DNA of 64,000 nucleotides from Streptosporangium album (GCF_014203795.1 NZ_JACHJU010000001.1:2294001-2358000), one strand, 5' to 3'. Numbered from the stretch's first letter, positions 33,144 through 42,322 are shown. Made by a program: numbers and translations. Notes: generated by a model from the sequence alone, not told the origin.

Positions 33144-33893
33144 TCAGCGGACGTAGACCGGCTCCCCCGTCTGGACCATCTGGAAAAGCGGCCGGGCGTT
33201 GTGCAGCGGGACCCGGATGCATCCGTGGGACGCGGGATGCCTGGGGACCAGTTCGGAGCCGTGGAAGCCGATGCCGCCGTTGAAGTAGACGGTGTAGAAC
33301 TGTTCGCCCAGCGGACCCTTGGTCCACCCCGACGTCCGCCACCAGGCGCGGAAGTCGCCGACGGGCGTGACGGCGACCCCGCAGTGCCCGTTCTTGCAGT
33401 AGTGCTCACCCGTGCCGGTCGAGATGTGGGAGACGAGCGCGGGCTTGTCGTCCTGCCACGCGGTGAGCAGCTGACGGCGTAGGTCGATCTCCACCCTCGC
33501 GGGCTCCCCGGAGGGCACCAGCGGCCTGACACGCTCCGGGTGAGCGAGCGCGCGCCAGGTCGGAGAGTCGACCCGGTCGACGGGTGGCAGCCCGTTGGCC
33601 TTCTGGAAGGCCCACACGGCAGCCCGGAGCGCGGGGCCGTACTCGGAGCCGAGAGGTCCCGGACTGAACCCCAACCGGTCGAGACGGACCTGGACCTCAC
33701 GGATCAGGTTCCCCTTGTCGCCGAGTTGAAGGGTGGGGAACTGCGGCGGCGCGGCGGCGTGCCCGAAACGGGCCGCGGGGGGCCCGGAATACCGCTGGGA
33801 CGCCATACCGGTGCGTTCCATATCGAACGGCAGGAACGCGGTCAGCGCGAGGACCATGTTCGCGGTCAGAAAGCACTGGACAATTCTTCGCAT
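33144..33893 (-). CDS. L,D-transpeptidase with peptidoglycan-binding domain
   Basis: The 249-residue exported protein has a signal/anchor (IVQCFLTANMVLALTAFLPF). A PG_binding_1 domain (LQLGDKGNLIREVQVRLDRL, AVWAFQKANGLPP) and a YkuD catalytic domain follow. The active-site motif is HPASHGCIRVP, with the nucleophilic cysteine and preceding His, and GIGFHGSE upstream supplies the other histidine. It should form 3-3 cross-links in, or attach proteins to, peptidoglycan. It lies 33 bases downstream of a D-amino-acid-oxidase-like gene on the same strand, possibly one transcript. Confidence 0.9.
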   Translation of the reverse strand: MRRIVQCFLTANMVLALTAFLPFDMERTGMASQRYSGPPAARFGHAAAPPQFPTLQLGDKGNLIREVQVRLDRLGFSPGPLGSEYGPALRAAVWAFQKANGLPPVDRVDSPTWRALAHPERVRPLVPSGEPARVEIDLRRQLLTAWQDDKPALVSHISTGTGEHYCKNGHCGVAVTPVGDFRAWWRTSGWTKGPLGEQFYTVYFNGGIGFHGSELVPRHPASHGCIRVPLHNARPLFQMVQTGEPVYVR

Positions 33894-33926
33894 GTTTGAC
33901 GCCTATCCACTCTCAGGCGAAACCAG

Positions 33927-35069
33927 TCAAAAGGAATGTGAGTACTTACGGTCCTCTACGGCTGCACGCACAAGCCCGACGGCTTCCTGTGCGCATCCCC
34001 AGGAGAAACTGAATCCCGCCCCACCGTGCGCGAAATTGTAGATGATCCGGCTCGCCTCATCCCATTCCAGGCAGACGTTCTCCTTTCGGAAAGGCCGCAA
34101 CCCGACCCGTACCGGCTCATCGGGGTCGACCCGGGCCTGCCGCAGCGCGGGCATGAACGCCAGGCAGCGCTCATACATGTCCCGGACCGGCCCGTGGTTT
34201 TCCATGGTGATGCCCGTGTCCCACTCGTCCTTTTCCGCCAGCCCGCCGAGAACGAGGATTCTCTGGCTGCGCGGCACGATGAAGACGATGTCCTGCTCGT
34301 CCTGGCCCTCCTGGTGGGAGACGCAGTGGGCCTCGCCGATCCGGGGCCCGCGGATCCCGCCGTTGCGGACGCGGACAAGCGCGCCGCGCAGCGGATACAT
34401 GCTGACGCCGCGCAGCCGGGCGGTGCCGAGCCCCGCGCAGCAGACGATGGCCTCGGCGCCGAACCTGTCAAGGAGCTCGGCTCTCTGCTCGGCGAGCAAC
34501 CCCTCGATCCGCTCCCGCCTGACCTGCACCCCGTGGCTCTTGACCTGCCGTATCAGCCACATCATGTACTGATCCGTGTCGATCATGGGTGCCATGTGGG
34601 AGTAAGCGTCGACCACGCCGTAGTCGGGACTGACGCCGTTGCGTTCGGCGAGCGACCGGTCATGGACGAAGCCGCGTACCTTGCCCGCGAGCTCCTGCAT
34701 CTTGTGCAGATCAAGCGGATTCTCTCCGACCGGGCGCCTGAAGTAGAAGTTGGATCTCCGCATGGCCACTCCGGGAACCTTGGCACGGGCGAGTTCCTCG
34801 AAAACCCGGTACGAGGTGACGCACCAGTCCTTGGAGCGGGCAAGTGAGACCTGGTCGTGGTGGTAACCGCATACCGCGGGCGGCCACTCCCAGAGCGCCC
34901 CCGCCACGACGGAGACGATGTCGGGCGCGAACTTCTCCGCGACCACGGTGACGCGGAATCCTTCCCTGGCCAGACACAGCGCAGTCGTCAGTCCGCTCAC
35001 ACCGGCCCCGACGACCAGTATTTTCTCCGAATTCGCGCGCACCTGGGAACGCCTTCTTTCTGAGTTCAT
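33927..35069 (-). CDS. D-amino-acid-oxidase-like FAD enzyme
   Basis: The 380-residue protein has an N-terminal FAD-binding fold (KILVVGAGVSGLTTALCLAREG) and the middle segment YPLRGALVRVRNGG. The family's C-terminal signature INFAHGGAGFSFSWGCAQ-like region has YNFAHGGAGFSFSWG. This is the D-amino-acid oxidase family, which oxidises D-amino acids to keto acids with peroxide formation. The gene precedes a cell-wall L,D-transpeptidase, so a role in recycling D-amino acids is conceivable. There is no signal peptide. Upstream, 35070-35515 holds no gene I can support. Confidence 0.75.
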   Translation of the reverse strand: MNSERRRSQVRANSEKILVVGAGVSGLTTALCLAREGFRVTVVAEKFAPDIVSVVAGALWEWPPAVCGYHHDQVSLARSKDWCVTSYRVFEELARAKVPGVAMRRSNFYFRRPVGENPLDLHKMQELAGKVRGFVHDRSLAERNGVSPDYGVVDAYSHMAPMIDTDQYMMWLIRQVKSHGVQVRRERIEGLLAEQRAELLDRFGAEAIVCCAGLGTARLRGVSMYPLRGALVRVRNGGIRGPRIGEAHCVSHQEGQDEQDIVFIVPRSQRILVLGGLAEKDEWDTGITMENHGPVRDMYERCLAFMPALRQARVDPDEPVRVGLRPFRKENVCLEWDEASRIIYNFAHGGAGFSFSWGCAQEAVGLVRAAVEDRKYSHSF

Positions 35070-35515
35070 CCGGCTCGATCACTTTTTCGGCATGGCCGAT
35101 CGCGGGAGGTCGTCGCGACGGACGCTGAAACTCTCCCAGGGTAAATCGAGATACCGGCGAACTCCGGAGTGGCAATGCGCCCGGCGCGGAAGATGTGCAG
35201 CCCCGGATCGGTGAAAGAGAATTGCCGATCGCGGAGAAGAACCGGATGAAAAGCAGGCACAGCCGTACCGGATCCCGATACCCGGGTGGCGAGTCTTTGG
35301 CGGTGCGCTGGATTTCCGCAGTCAATCCATCGACCGGCCCTGGCCTGCATTGACACACTTTTAGTCGAGCACCGGCGGTTACCGCGGGCCGACCTGGGCC
35401 ACCGAGGGCCGGATTGCCTATGTTGCGCTTCAGGCTCGCCTATATGGCCCCAAGTGAGATCGTTGGCCGCAGAAAGGCGGCCGCGTCTTGCTCACCGGAG
35501 AATGCCCGGATGAAA

Positions 35516-35555
35516 CGGAAAGGCCCGCATCCGGTGAACGGGCGCGGGCCTTCCG
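35516..35555. terminator. hairpin terminator
   Basis: CGGAAAGGCCCGC and GCGGGCCTTCCG pair over 12 bp with one bulged A and a 15-base loop. It lies just past the stop codon of the gene ending at 35570 on the minus strand. It is the probable end of that transcript and may work in both directions. Confidence 0.65.
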
Positions 35556-35569
35556 TCAGGACGCCGGGA

Positions 35570-36907
35570 TCAGGCGGTGGTGAGGTAGACCTGGCTGACG
35601 GCCTCGGCGATCTTCTTAAGGTCGGTGGCCACGTCCACCTCGGGGGCGGTCGGGTTGTAGACGGCGGCCAGACGGCGCTTGATCGGGGTGAGCTTCTTCA
35701 GCTCCTCCCAGGCGGTCAGCCGGTTCACGGCGCCCTGGGCGTTCTGGACGCGGGTCCAGAGGTTCACCTGCTGGGCGGCACCGTCCATGACCGGTGTCGA
35801 CGCCCGGGAGGCGACCTGCTCGGGCGTGACCTGACCCACCAGGCCGGTCTCCTCCGCGGCGATCTGGGCCAGGACGTCCCACGAGCGGGCGCGGACCTGG
35901 ATCCACTGGTTGCGCTGGGCCTTCGCAGCGTCGATCTTCCAGGTCGTGTAACCGCCGTACAGCAGGCCGGTGTCCAGGGAGATCTGGTCGATGCGGTCGG
36001 CGCTCAGCAGGGATTCCACCTTCTCCGGGACGACCAGCGGGTAACGCTTGCGCATCTCGGTCTTGCAGGCCTCCTCAGCACCGCAGGCGAGCTCGGGCAC
36101 GACCGTGTGCACACCCAGCCGCTTGCCGGGAGCCGCCTGGCGCAGCGCGTCCGACGCGGCGGTGACGAAGGCGGCGACCTCGGCGTCCGTGGTGAACGTC
36201 GCGTTGTAGCCGAGCTGCGAGGTGAAGCGGATCCCGGCCACCTCCGGCCGCGCGGCCAGCGCGCCGATCCGCTTGACGGCCGCGGCGAAGGTCGCGGCGC
36301 CCGCCTTCCAGTCGTCGGCCAGCTCGGTGTCGATCCAGACCCGGACCCCGGTCGCCTTGGCGGTGGTGATCGCCTGCCCCGCGGGGGTCTGTGCCGCCGC
36401 GGTGACGTCCTGGGTGGCCGTGGTGAAGGCCTGCGTGGCCGCCCTCTGACCGGATGAGGCGGAGGTGCCGGTCTCGGGGCGGCTCACCGTACCGTCGCCG
36501 CCCTCTCCGTTCCCGTCGACCGCGCACTGCTGGCCGGGCTCGCACTCGGGCGTCCCGCCGTCCTCGGCGCCCTCGGGCGCCGGAGAGTTCTCGTCGCCGA
36601 CGGTGCCGTCGCCCTCCAGGTAGGGGCAGTCGGCCCCGGCGGCGGAGCAGTCGAGGAAGTGCCCCTCCGACGGGACGGCCTCCTTGAGGTTGGCGTTGTC
36701 GTTGGCCGCCCAGAACTTCGCGACGTCGAGGGCCTCCTCCGGCTTGGCCAGCCACTGGCACATGACGTAGGAGGGAGCGTCGGCGCTCAGCAGATCGTTG
36801 CAGCTACGAGGGTCATCCTGCGAGTAGGCGGCGACCGCTGGTGTCACGACACCGACGACCGTGAGCATGGCGCCGACGGCGAGTGCCCGCCGCAGAGTGA
36901 ATCGCAT
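35570..36907 (-). CDS. large secreted protein of unknown function
   Basis: The 445-residue protein has a signal peptide (MRFTLRRALAVGAMLTVVGV, cleavage after AVAAYS). A Cys-bearing N-region (SCNDLLSADAPSYVMCQW) and a low-complexity acidic linker (EGAEDGGTPECEPGQQCAVD) follow. Then comes a domain of about 270 residues with TGVRVWIDTELADDWKAGA, RFTSQLGYNATFTTDAEV and DQISLDTGLLYGGYTTWK. The alternating strand/helix order suggests a TIM-barrel-like fold, but I cannot name a family. The ATG at 36907 is chosen because the signal peptide begins there. Confidence 0.7.
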   Translation of the reverse strand: MRFTLRRALAVGAMLTVVGVVTPAVAAYSQDDPRSCNDLLSADAPSYVMCQWLAKPEEALDVAKFWAANDNANLKEAVPSEGHFLDCSAAGADCPYLEGDGTVGDENSPAPEGAEDGGTPECEPGQQCAVDGNGEGGDGTVSRPETGTSASSGQRAATQAFTTATQDVTAAAQTPAGQAITTAKATGVRVWIDTELADDWKAGAATFAAAVKRIGALAARPEVAGIRFTSQLGYNATFTTDAEVAAFVTAASDALRQAAPGKRLGVHTVVPELACGAEEACKTEMRKRYPLVVPEKVESLLSADRIDQISLDTGLLYGGYTTWKIDAAKAQRNQWIQVRARSWDVLAQIAAEETGLVGQVTPEQVASRASTPVMDGAAQQVNLWTRVQNAQGAVNRLTAWEELKKLTPIKRRLAAVYNPTAPEVDVATDLKKIAEAVSQVYLTTA

Positions 36908-37038
36908 GTTCTGAAACTCCCGGGTAAAGCCAGCCAAAACGATCCCCCGCACTGTATCGAGATCACCACCGCCCCGACAGAGGCTGACAGGAAATCGTCA
37001 GGCTCCGGACATTTCCCATTCAGTTCCGGCGGGGCGGG

Positions 37039-37472
37039 TCAGGGGCTGACATAGGTCGGCAGGTTCGCCGCCACCAGGCACTGGTGGAAGGTGAAAACCT
37101 GCGGGTCTTCCGGGTCGATGTCGACACTCACCCAGTGGTTCTGGTCGCTGCCGAAGGTCTGCACCCGCGTGACGTTCTGGATCACCTGCTTGTTCGCGTC
37201 GGTGAGCGGCTTGTCGATCTTCAGGAAGTGGCTGTCGCCGTTGACCGGCAGGACCTGTCCGGGGAAGCCGATGGACAGCTGGGCCAGTTTCTGCTTCGTG
37301 TCGGTGAAGTGCGTGGTGGGCTCGGTCCACATGTCGGACTGGAGAGTGATCACGATCGCCTTCGAGCGGGCCGCCTTGGCCGCGGCTGCGAATCCCCGCC
37401 GGCATAGGCCGCCACCGTGCCGCCGAGCATCGTCAACGCCCCGACTGCCGCGACAACCAACGTTCTGCGCAT
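37039..37472 (-). pseudogene. secreted metallophosphoesterase with large internal deletion
   Basis: An ATG at 37472 behind GGAGGACAGAG opens a signal peptide, MRRTLVVAAVGALTMLGGTV then AAYAGGDSQ. Its frame stops after about 40 codons. In another frame the last part of a metallophosphoesterase follows: SKAIVITLQSDMWTEP, PVNGDSHFLKIDKPL, TRVQTFGSDQNHWVSVDIDP. The GDSH motif is the family's late metal-binding histidine. The N-terminal metal motifs (DxH, GDxxD, GNH) are missing. Start signals and 3' end are intact, so a deletion removed the middle of the gene. Confidence 0.65.
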
Positions 37473-37595
37473 CTCTGTCCTCCAGCCATCACGTACCGAA
37501 CCCGCGCATTCGAGTCCCTACAGATGGCACGGCGGAGCCGGCCCGAGCGCACCACCGATAATCGGAAGCATGCTCCCAGCACAGCAGGTGCCCTG

Positions 37596-38228
37596 ATGCC
37601 GGCCGAATCGTCGCAGACCCTGGAACGCGGTCTCCGCCTGCTCCGCCTGCTCGCCGACGGCCGCCCCGGCCGCACGCCCACCGAACTCGCGGCCGAGCTC
37701 GGGCTGAGCCGCCCGGCGGTCTACCGACTGCTCACCACCCTCCAGAGCGAGGGCTTCGTCCGCCGGGACGGCGACGGCCGCGTCCATCTCGGTTTCGGCG
37801 TCCTCGTCCTGGCACGTGCCGTCCAGCCGCTGCTCCGCGAGGGTGCGCTGCCCACCCTGCGCAGGCTCGCCGAAGAGGTCGGCGCGACCGCGCACCTCAC
37901 CGTGGCCGAGGGGGACGACGGCCTGGCCGTGGCGGTGGTCGAGCCCTCCTGGACGGACATGCACGTCGCCTACCGGGAGGGTTCCCGCCACCCGCTCACC
38001 CGGGGCGCGGCCGGTCTGGCGATCCTCGCCCTGCGCCAGGGCCGCACCGCGTATGCGATCAGCGAGGGCCAGCTCCAGGAAGGCGCGCGGGGCATAGCCG
38101 CCCCCGTCCCCGGAGTCCCCTGGCTGGAGGCCTCCGTGGGAGTGGTCTCCTTCACTCCCCTCGCCCCCGAGTCCATCGGCCCCCGGGTGGCGGCCGCCGC
38201 CGCGGAGCTGGCCGCCGCCCTGGCCTGA
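37596..38228 (+). CDS. IclR-family transcriptional regulator
   Basis: The 210-residue protein has the winged-helix DNA-binding domain (TLERGLRLLRLLADGRPGRT, ELAAELGLSRPAVYRLLTTL, GFVRRDGDGRVHLG). The effector-binding domain of the IclR family follows (EVGATAHLTVAEGDDGLAVA, YREGSRHPLTRGAAGLAIL). It is slightly shorter than the usual 240-260 residues, mainly at the C-terminus. The target is not evident; the gene is monocistronic and flanked by decayed genes. The start at ATG 37596 is supported by domain length, with a modest CAGGTG site. Confidence 0.85.
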   Translation: MPAESSQTLERGLRLLRLLADGRPGRTPTELAAELGLSRPAVYRLLTTLQSEGFVRRDGDGRVHLGFGVLVLARAVQPLLREGALPTLRRLAEEVGATAHLTVAEGDDGLAVAVVEPSWTDMHVAYREGSRHPLTRGAAGLAILALRQGRTAYAISEGQLQEGARGIAAPVPGVPWLEASVGVVSFTPLAPESIGPRVAAAAAELAAALA

Positions 38229-38334
38229 CCCGGCCACCGCGGGATCCGGGCCCGTATCGCCCGGCGACACGGGGAGGAGGAACGACCCCGCACCCGGGTC
38301 AGGGCTTCGGCAAAGTCCGTTGAGCGGTAGCCGA

Positions 38335-38460
38335 TCAGGTGAGTCCGAGGACGGTCAGGGTGCGGGTGGCGTCGCGGGAGAGGTGACGGATGGCTTGGGC
38401 GATGTTGCCTGTGCCGGTCAGACGGAGAGCGCCAATGGCGAGTTGCGCAGGGCGACCATG
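38335..38460 (-). pseudogene. ISAs1-like transposase, C-terminal remnant
   Basis: The minus strand encodes QLAIGALRLTGTGNIAQAIR then HLSRDATRTLTVLGLT before a stop. This matches the C-terminal end of ISAs1/IS4-type transposases (RNLAIGLLRLAGHTNIAxAxRHxARDxxRPLxLLG). The rest of the element is absent, and upstream codons break the pattern. The remainder of 38229-38677 contains nothing else I can identify. Confidence 0.5.
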
Positions 38461-38677
38461 TTACCCGGAATATCGGTCAGGCCCATATAAAGGCATATTT
38501 ATGATTAAAACACTGTCGGCGGCGGTCGAGATATACGTGCCGTACCGCGGCAGAAGCACCTCAACCCGGTTACCGTCTCCCGCCTTTCCACAGGCCGGGA
38601 GATGGATGGCTTTTCCGGCGCTTTCGTGGACGCCGAATTGCGTTGACCGGTGAACGGGAGTTCGCCATATTGGCGCA

Positions 38678-39187
38678 ATGATCCCCTTACGCCCCCTTGC
38701 GGGAGTGATCCTCACATCTGTTCTCCTGACCGGTTACGCCGCCACTCCGGCGGCCGCCTCCGCCCAGGCGCCCGCCGCGCTCTCCTCGGTCCAGGCGGCG
38801 TCCCGGCCGGGCAACGGCACGCTCCTCTACGACCGTCTCAGTGACGGACGGGGCACTGTGAAAATCAAGAACGGCACCGCCAAGGACGCCGTCGTCACCC
38901 TCGTCCGAGGCACGTCCAAGGCGCTCAGCCTCTATGTCCGCGCCAGGTCGACCGCCAGCGTCAAGGTGGTCGAGGACGGCACCTACAGCGTCTACTTCAC
39001 CAGCGGCCACCGGTTCAGCACCTCGAAGCGCAGGTTCGCCAAGAGCGCCGTCTACCAGCGCTTCGACCGGAAGCTGAAGTTCACCACGACCTCGATCAGC
39101 GCGACCATCTGGACGCTGACCCTCAACGTCGTCAGGGGCGGCAACGCCCGCACGAGCGGCGTCAACCCGAAGGATTTCCCGGCCTGA
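38678..39187 (+). CDS. secreted beta-rich protein, unknown
   Basis: The 169-residue product has a signal peptide (PLAGVILTSVLLTGYAATPA, cleavage after AAASA). The mature domain of about 130 residues is strand-rich: TVKIKNGTAKDAVVTLVRG, SLYVRARSTASVKVVEDG, YSVYFTSGHRFSTSKRRF, and FTTTSISATIWTLTLNV. Similar small exported proteins occur in many actinomycetes without known function. Basic residues dominate, which would favour wall or polyanion binding; that is inference. Confidence 0.65.
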   Translation: MIPLRPLAGVILTSVLLTGYAATPAAASAQAPAALSSVQAASRPGNGTLLYDRLSDGRGTVKIKNGTAKDAVVTLVRGTSKALSLYVRARSTASVKVVEDGTYSVYFTSGHRFSTSKRRFAKSAVYQRFDRKLKFTTTSISATIWTLTLNVVRGGNARTSGVNPKDFPA

Positions 39188-39206
39188 CCCCGGACCGGGC
39201 GACGGT

Positions 39207-39278
39207 CCCCGCACGGCGGGCGTTCCCCGCACGGCGGGCGTGCCCCGCACGGCGGGCGTGCCCCGCACGGCGGGCGTT
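39207..39278. repeat. four tandem copies of an 18-bp GC-rich unit
   Basis: CCCCGCACGGCGGGCGTT and close variants (last base T or G) repeat exactly four times at 18-bp spacing, just after the stop of the secreted-protein gene. Each unit contains CCCGC and GCGGG arms able to form small hairpins. It may act as a terminator or reflect slippage. Confidence 0.75.
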
Positions 39279-39444
39279 CCTCGTATTTCCGCCGCGACAA
39301 CGGCTTATCGACCACTGTTTTGGAGAAGTCCGGCAAAGATCCCGTCAAATGGCGCAACACGGCGATTCCGGATGACATCTGTCCTGTTCCGCAACTTACG
39401 CTGAGCAGCACCTGATGGCCACCCATCGAAGGGACAGGGTCCTC

Positions 39445-39669
39445 ATGAGGCTTGTCGTCGATCTCAACCGGTGCCAGGGATACGCGCAGTGCGCCTTTCT
39501 GGCACCGGATGTCTTCGTCATGCACGGCGAGGAAGCCCTGATGTACGACCCCGGTGCCGACGAGACGCAGCGTGAGCAGATCATGAGGGCCTCGGCGGCG
39601 TGCCCGGTCCAGGCCATCCTCGTCGACCAGGTCGACCTGGCGGAGGGGGCGCTCGCCCATGTCGGTTGA
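39445..39669 (+). CDS. [3Fe-4S] ferredoxin
   Basis: The 74-residue protein contains CQGYAQC near residue 10 and SAACPVQAI near residue 50. This is the Cx5C...CP arrangement with three cysteines expected for a 3Fe-4S ferredoxin of the P450-partner type. It supplies electrons to the P450 encoded two genes downstream. The start at ATG 39445 gives the standard length; an earlier ATG at 39415 is possible. Its end overlaps the reductase start by 11 bases. Confidence 0.88.
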   Translation: MRLVVDLNRCQGYAQCAFLAPDVFVMHGEEALMYDPGADETQREQIMRASAACPVQAILVDQVDLAEGALAHVG

Positions 39670-41053
39670 CGGGCCGACGAGGACGTTCAGGCGCCAGGGC
39701 CGCGTGGTCGTCGTCGGCGCCTCACTGGCGGGTCTGCGGGCCGCGGAGACCCTCCGCGAGGAGGGGTTCACCGGAGCGCTGACCATGATCGGCGACGAGC
39801 CGCACGGACCCTACGACCGGCCGCCGCTGTCCAAGCAGGTCCTGCTCGGCAAGACGCCGGCGGATGGCACCGCCCTTCCCCGGCGCCGCGCGATCGACGC
39901 GGAGTGGCGGCTCGGGGTCGCCGCCACCGGGCTGGACCTGACCGAGAAGCGGGTACGCCTGGCCGACGGGCAGGAGGTCGGGTTCGACCGCCTGCTGATA
40001 GCGACGGGCACCCGGGCCCGGCCGTGGCCCAGGGACGCGGAGGCCGACCTTGACGGCGTCTTCGTCCTGCGTACCAGTGACGACGCTGCCCGGCTGGACC
40101 AGCGGCTGGCCGCCAGGCCCCGCCGGGTGCTCGTCATCGGCGCCGGGTTCACCGGCTCCGAAGTCGCTTCCGCCTGCCGCGAGCGGGGACTGGAGGTCAC
40201 GGTCGCCGAACGTGGCCCGGCCCCGCTCGTGGGAGCGCTCGGGGGAGTCATCGGCGCGATCGCGGCGGAGCTGCAGCGCGAGCACGGTGTCGACCTGCGC
40301 TGCTGCATCACGGTGACCGCGCTCGAAGGCGACCCGGCCGGGCGGCTCAGACGCGCCCACCTGTCCGACGGCACCGCGCTGGACGTCGACGTGGCGGTGA
40401 TCGCGCTCGGCGCGATGCGCAACACCGAGTGGCTGGCGGGTTCGGGGCTCGGCGCCGGTCCCCGGGGAGTCGCCTGCGACGCCGGGTGCCGGGCCTTCGA
40501 CGTCCACGGCATCGTCACCGACGACATCTTCGTGGCGGGCGACGTCGCCCGCTCCCCGCACCCGCTCTTCGGCTACCAGTTCCTCTCCCTGGAGCACTGG
40601 GGCAACGCGGTCGCGCAGGCCGAGACCGCGGCCCACAACATGATCAGTGCCGGACCCGACCGCCGCCCGCACCTGTGGGTGCCGGCCTTCTGGTCCGCCC
40701 AGTTCGGCGTGAACATCAAGTCCGTCGGCGTCCCGCCCATGGGCGAGGAGATCGCGGTCACCCAGGGATCCCTCGCCGAGCACCGCTTCGCTGCGGCCTA
40801 CGGCTTCCAGGGGCGTGTCATCGCCGCAGTCAGCTTCGACCACGCCCGATGGATCGACTTCTACCGCGAGCGGATCGAATCGGCCGCGCCGTTCCCGCCG
40901 GACTTCACCGGCGTCGACCGGCCCCCCGGAGGGGTACGGCCCGTCCCCGCCGACTTCCCGGACCCCGCCCTGCCCACCCACGGGCCCACCGTCACCCTGA
41001 GCGGGTACTCGCCCAGCGACCGACGGGTCACCTTCACCCCGGCCCGTGCCTGA
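39659..41053 (+). CDS. FAD-dependent ferredoxin reductase
   Basis: The 464-residue protein has an FAD-binding motif VVVVGASLAGLRAAETLR and the conserved PYDRPPLSKQVL loop. An ATGTRARPWP segment, an NAD(P)-binding motif VLVIGAGFTGSEVA and the second FAD contact IFVAGDVARSPHPLFG follow. This is the putidaredoxin/rhodocoxin-reductase type, transferring electrons from NAD(P)H to the ferredoxin. The C-terminal extension (PFPPDFTGVDRPPGGVRPV) is longer than usual. It is flanked by its ferredoxin and its P450 in one operon. Confidence 0.9.
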   Translation: MSVDGPTRTFRRQGRVVVVGASLAGLRAAETLREEGFTGALTMIGDEPHGPYDRPPLSKQVLLGKTPADGTALPRRRAIDAEWRLGVAATGLDLTEKRVRLADGQEVGFDRLLIATGTRARPWPRDAEADLDGVFVLRTSDDAARLDQRLAARPRRVLVIGAGFTGSEVASACRERGLEVTVAERGPAPLVGALGGVIGAIAAELQREHGVDLRCCITVTALEGDPAGRLRRAHLSDGTALDVDVAVIALGAMRNTEWLAGSGLGAGPRGVACDAGCRAFDVHGIVTDDIFVAGDVARSPHPLFGYQFLSLEHWGNAVAQAETAAHNMISAGPDRRPHLWVPAFWSAQFGVNIKSVGVPPMGEEIAVTQGSLAEHRFAAAYGFQGRVIAAVSFDHARWIDFYRERIESAAPFPPDFTGVDRPPGGVRPVPADFPDPALPTHGPTVTLSGYSPSDRRVTFTPARA

Positions 41054-41083
41054 CGGCAGGGGTCTCCACGCCGGAGGCAACCG

Positions 41084-42322
41084 ATGACATCGGGAACCCT
41101 GCTCCACCAGATCACCGACTACGCCAACCGCGCCGATCCGTACCCCCTGTACGCCGAGCTCCGCAGGACGCCGGTGGCACGGCAGGACGACGGCGTCTAC
41201 ACCGTCAGCACCTACTGGGAGATCAACAGCCTGCTGCACGACCCGCGGCTCAGCTCCGACGCGCGCAACCGCGTCCCCCTGGCGGACGGTTCCCTGTCCC
41301 CGGATCCGGAGGAGGACGCCGCCCTGCCGCCCAGCTTCATACGGCTCGACCCGCCCGAGCACGACCGGATGCGCCGCCTGGCGACACGGCCGTTCGGGCC
41401 GCCGAACTGCCCCCGGCGGATCCACGACATGCGCGGCGAGCTCGCCCGGATGGTGTCCGACCTGATCGACGGCTTCGAGGGCAGGGAACAGGCCGACATC
41501 GTCGACGACTTCGCCTATCCGTTTCCGGTGATGGTGATCTGCAACCTGCTGGGGGTGCCCCATCAGGACGAGACCCGCTTCCACGGCTGGGCCGACACGA
41601 TCGTCTCCGCTCTCGACCCCAGCCCCGCCGAGGGGGCCGCCGAGCGGCAGCGCGTCGCCCAGCAGGCCCGGACCGAGCTGGGCCGCTACCTGGCCGGGCT
41701 CATCGAGGAGCACCGCCGTACCCCCGGCCACGACATGCTGTCGGCCCTGGCCACCGACCACGGCCCGGACGGGCGGATGTCGCAGCTCGAACTGATCACC
41801 ACCGCCGTCCTGCTGCTCATCGCCGGCCACGAGACCACCGTCAACCTCATCGCCAACGGGGCGCTCACCCTGCTGCGTCACCCGGAGGTCCTCGGGCGGC
41901 TGCGTGAGGACCCCGACCTGGCCGTCCCGCTCGTGGAGGAACTGCTGCGCTACGAGCCCCCGGTGCAGCTCCTGCCCCAGCGCACCGCCCTGGCCGACGT
42001 CGATGTCGCCGGCACCCTCATCCCGAAGGGTTCGCCCATCTGGCTCATGCTGGCCTCCGGCAACCGCGACCCCCGGCGCTTCCCCGACGCCGACCGGTTC
42101 GATCCCGGCCGCCGGGACAACCAGCACCTCGGCTTCGGCAGCGGCATCCACTACTGCTTCGGCGCGCCCCTCGCCCGGCTGGAGGCGCAGATCGCGCTGA
42201 CCGAGCTCGCCCGCCGCCTCGTCAATCCCCGGCTCGTGGAGGATCCGCCCCCGTACCGGCAGAACCCGGTCCTGCGCGGCCCCCGCCACCTCCCCGTCTC
42301 CTTCGACGGCCTCACCGCGTAG
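41084..42322 (+). CDS. cytochrome P450
   Basis: The 412-residue class I P450 has the I-helix LLLIAGHETTVN (oxygen activation), the K-helix ELLRYEPPVQLLPQR with ExxR, and the heme loop HLGFGSGIHYCFGAPLAR with the axial cysteine. Its architecture resembles CYP105/CYP107-like bacterial enzymes that hydroxylate polyketides, terpenoids or xenobiotics. The substrate cannot be told. With ferredoxin and reductase upstream it forms a complete electron chain, which is uncommon in one operon. It begins 30 bases after the reductase. Confidence 0.93.
   Translation: MTSGTLLHQITDYANRADPYPLYAELRRTPVARQDDGVYTVSTYWEINSLLHDPRLSSDARNRVPLADGSLSPDPEEDAALPPSFIRLDPPEHDRMRRLATRPFGPPNCPRRIHDMRGELARMVSDLIDGFEGREQADIVDDFAYPFPVMVICNLLGVPHQDETRFHGWADTIVSALDPSPAEGAAERQRVAQQARTELGRYLAGLIEEHRRTPGHDMLSALATDHGPDGRMSQLELITTAVLLLIAGHETTVNLIANGALTLLRHPEVLGRLREDPDLAVPLVEELLRYEPPVQLLPQRTALADVDVAGTLIPKGSPIWLMLASGNRDPRRFPDADRFDPGRRDNQHLGFGSGIHYCFGAPLARLEAQIALTELARRLVNPRLVEDPPPYRQNPVLRGPRHLPVSFDGLTA

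Noticed and set aside
39207-39278. CRISPR array
   Set aside because: The four 18-bp units are directly adjacent with no spacers, and there are no cas genes.
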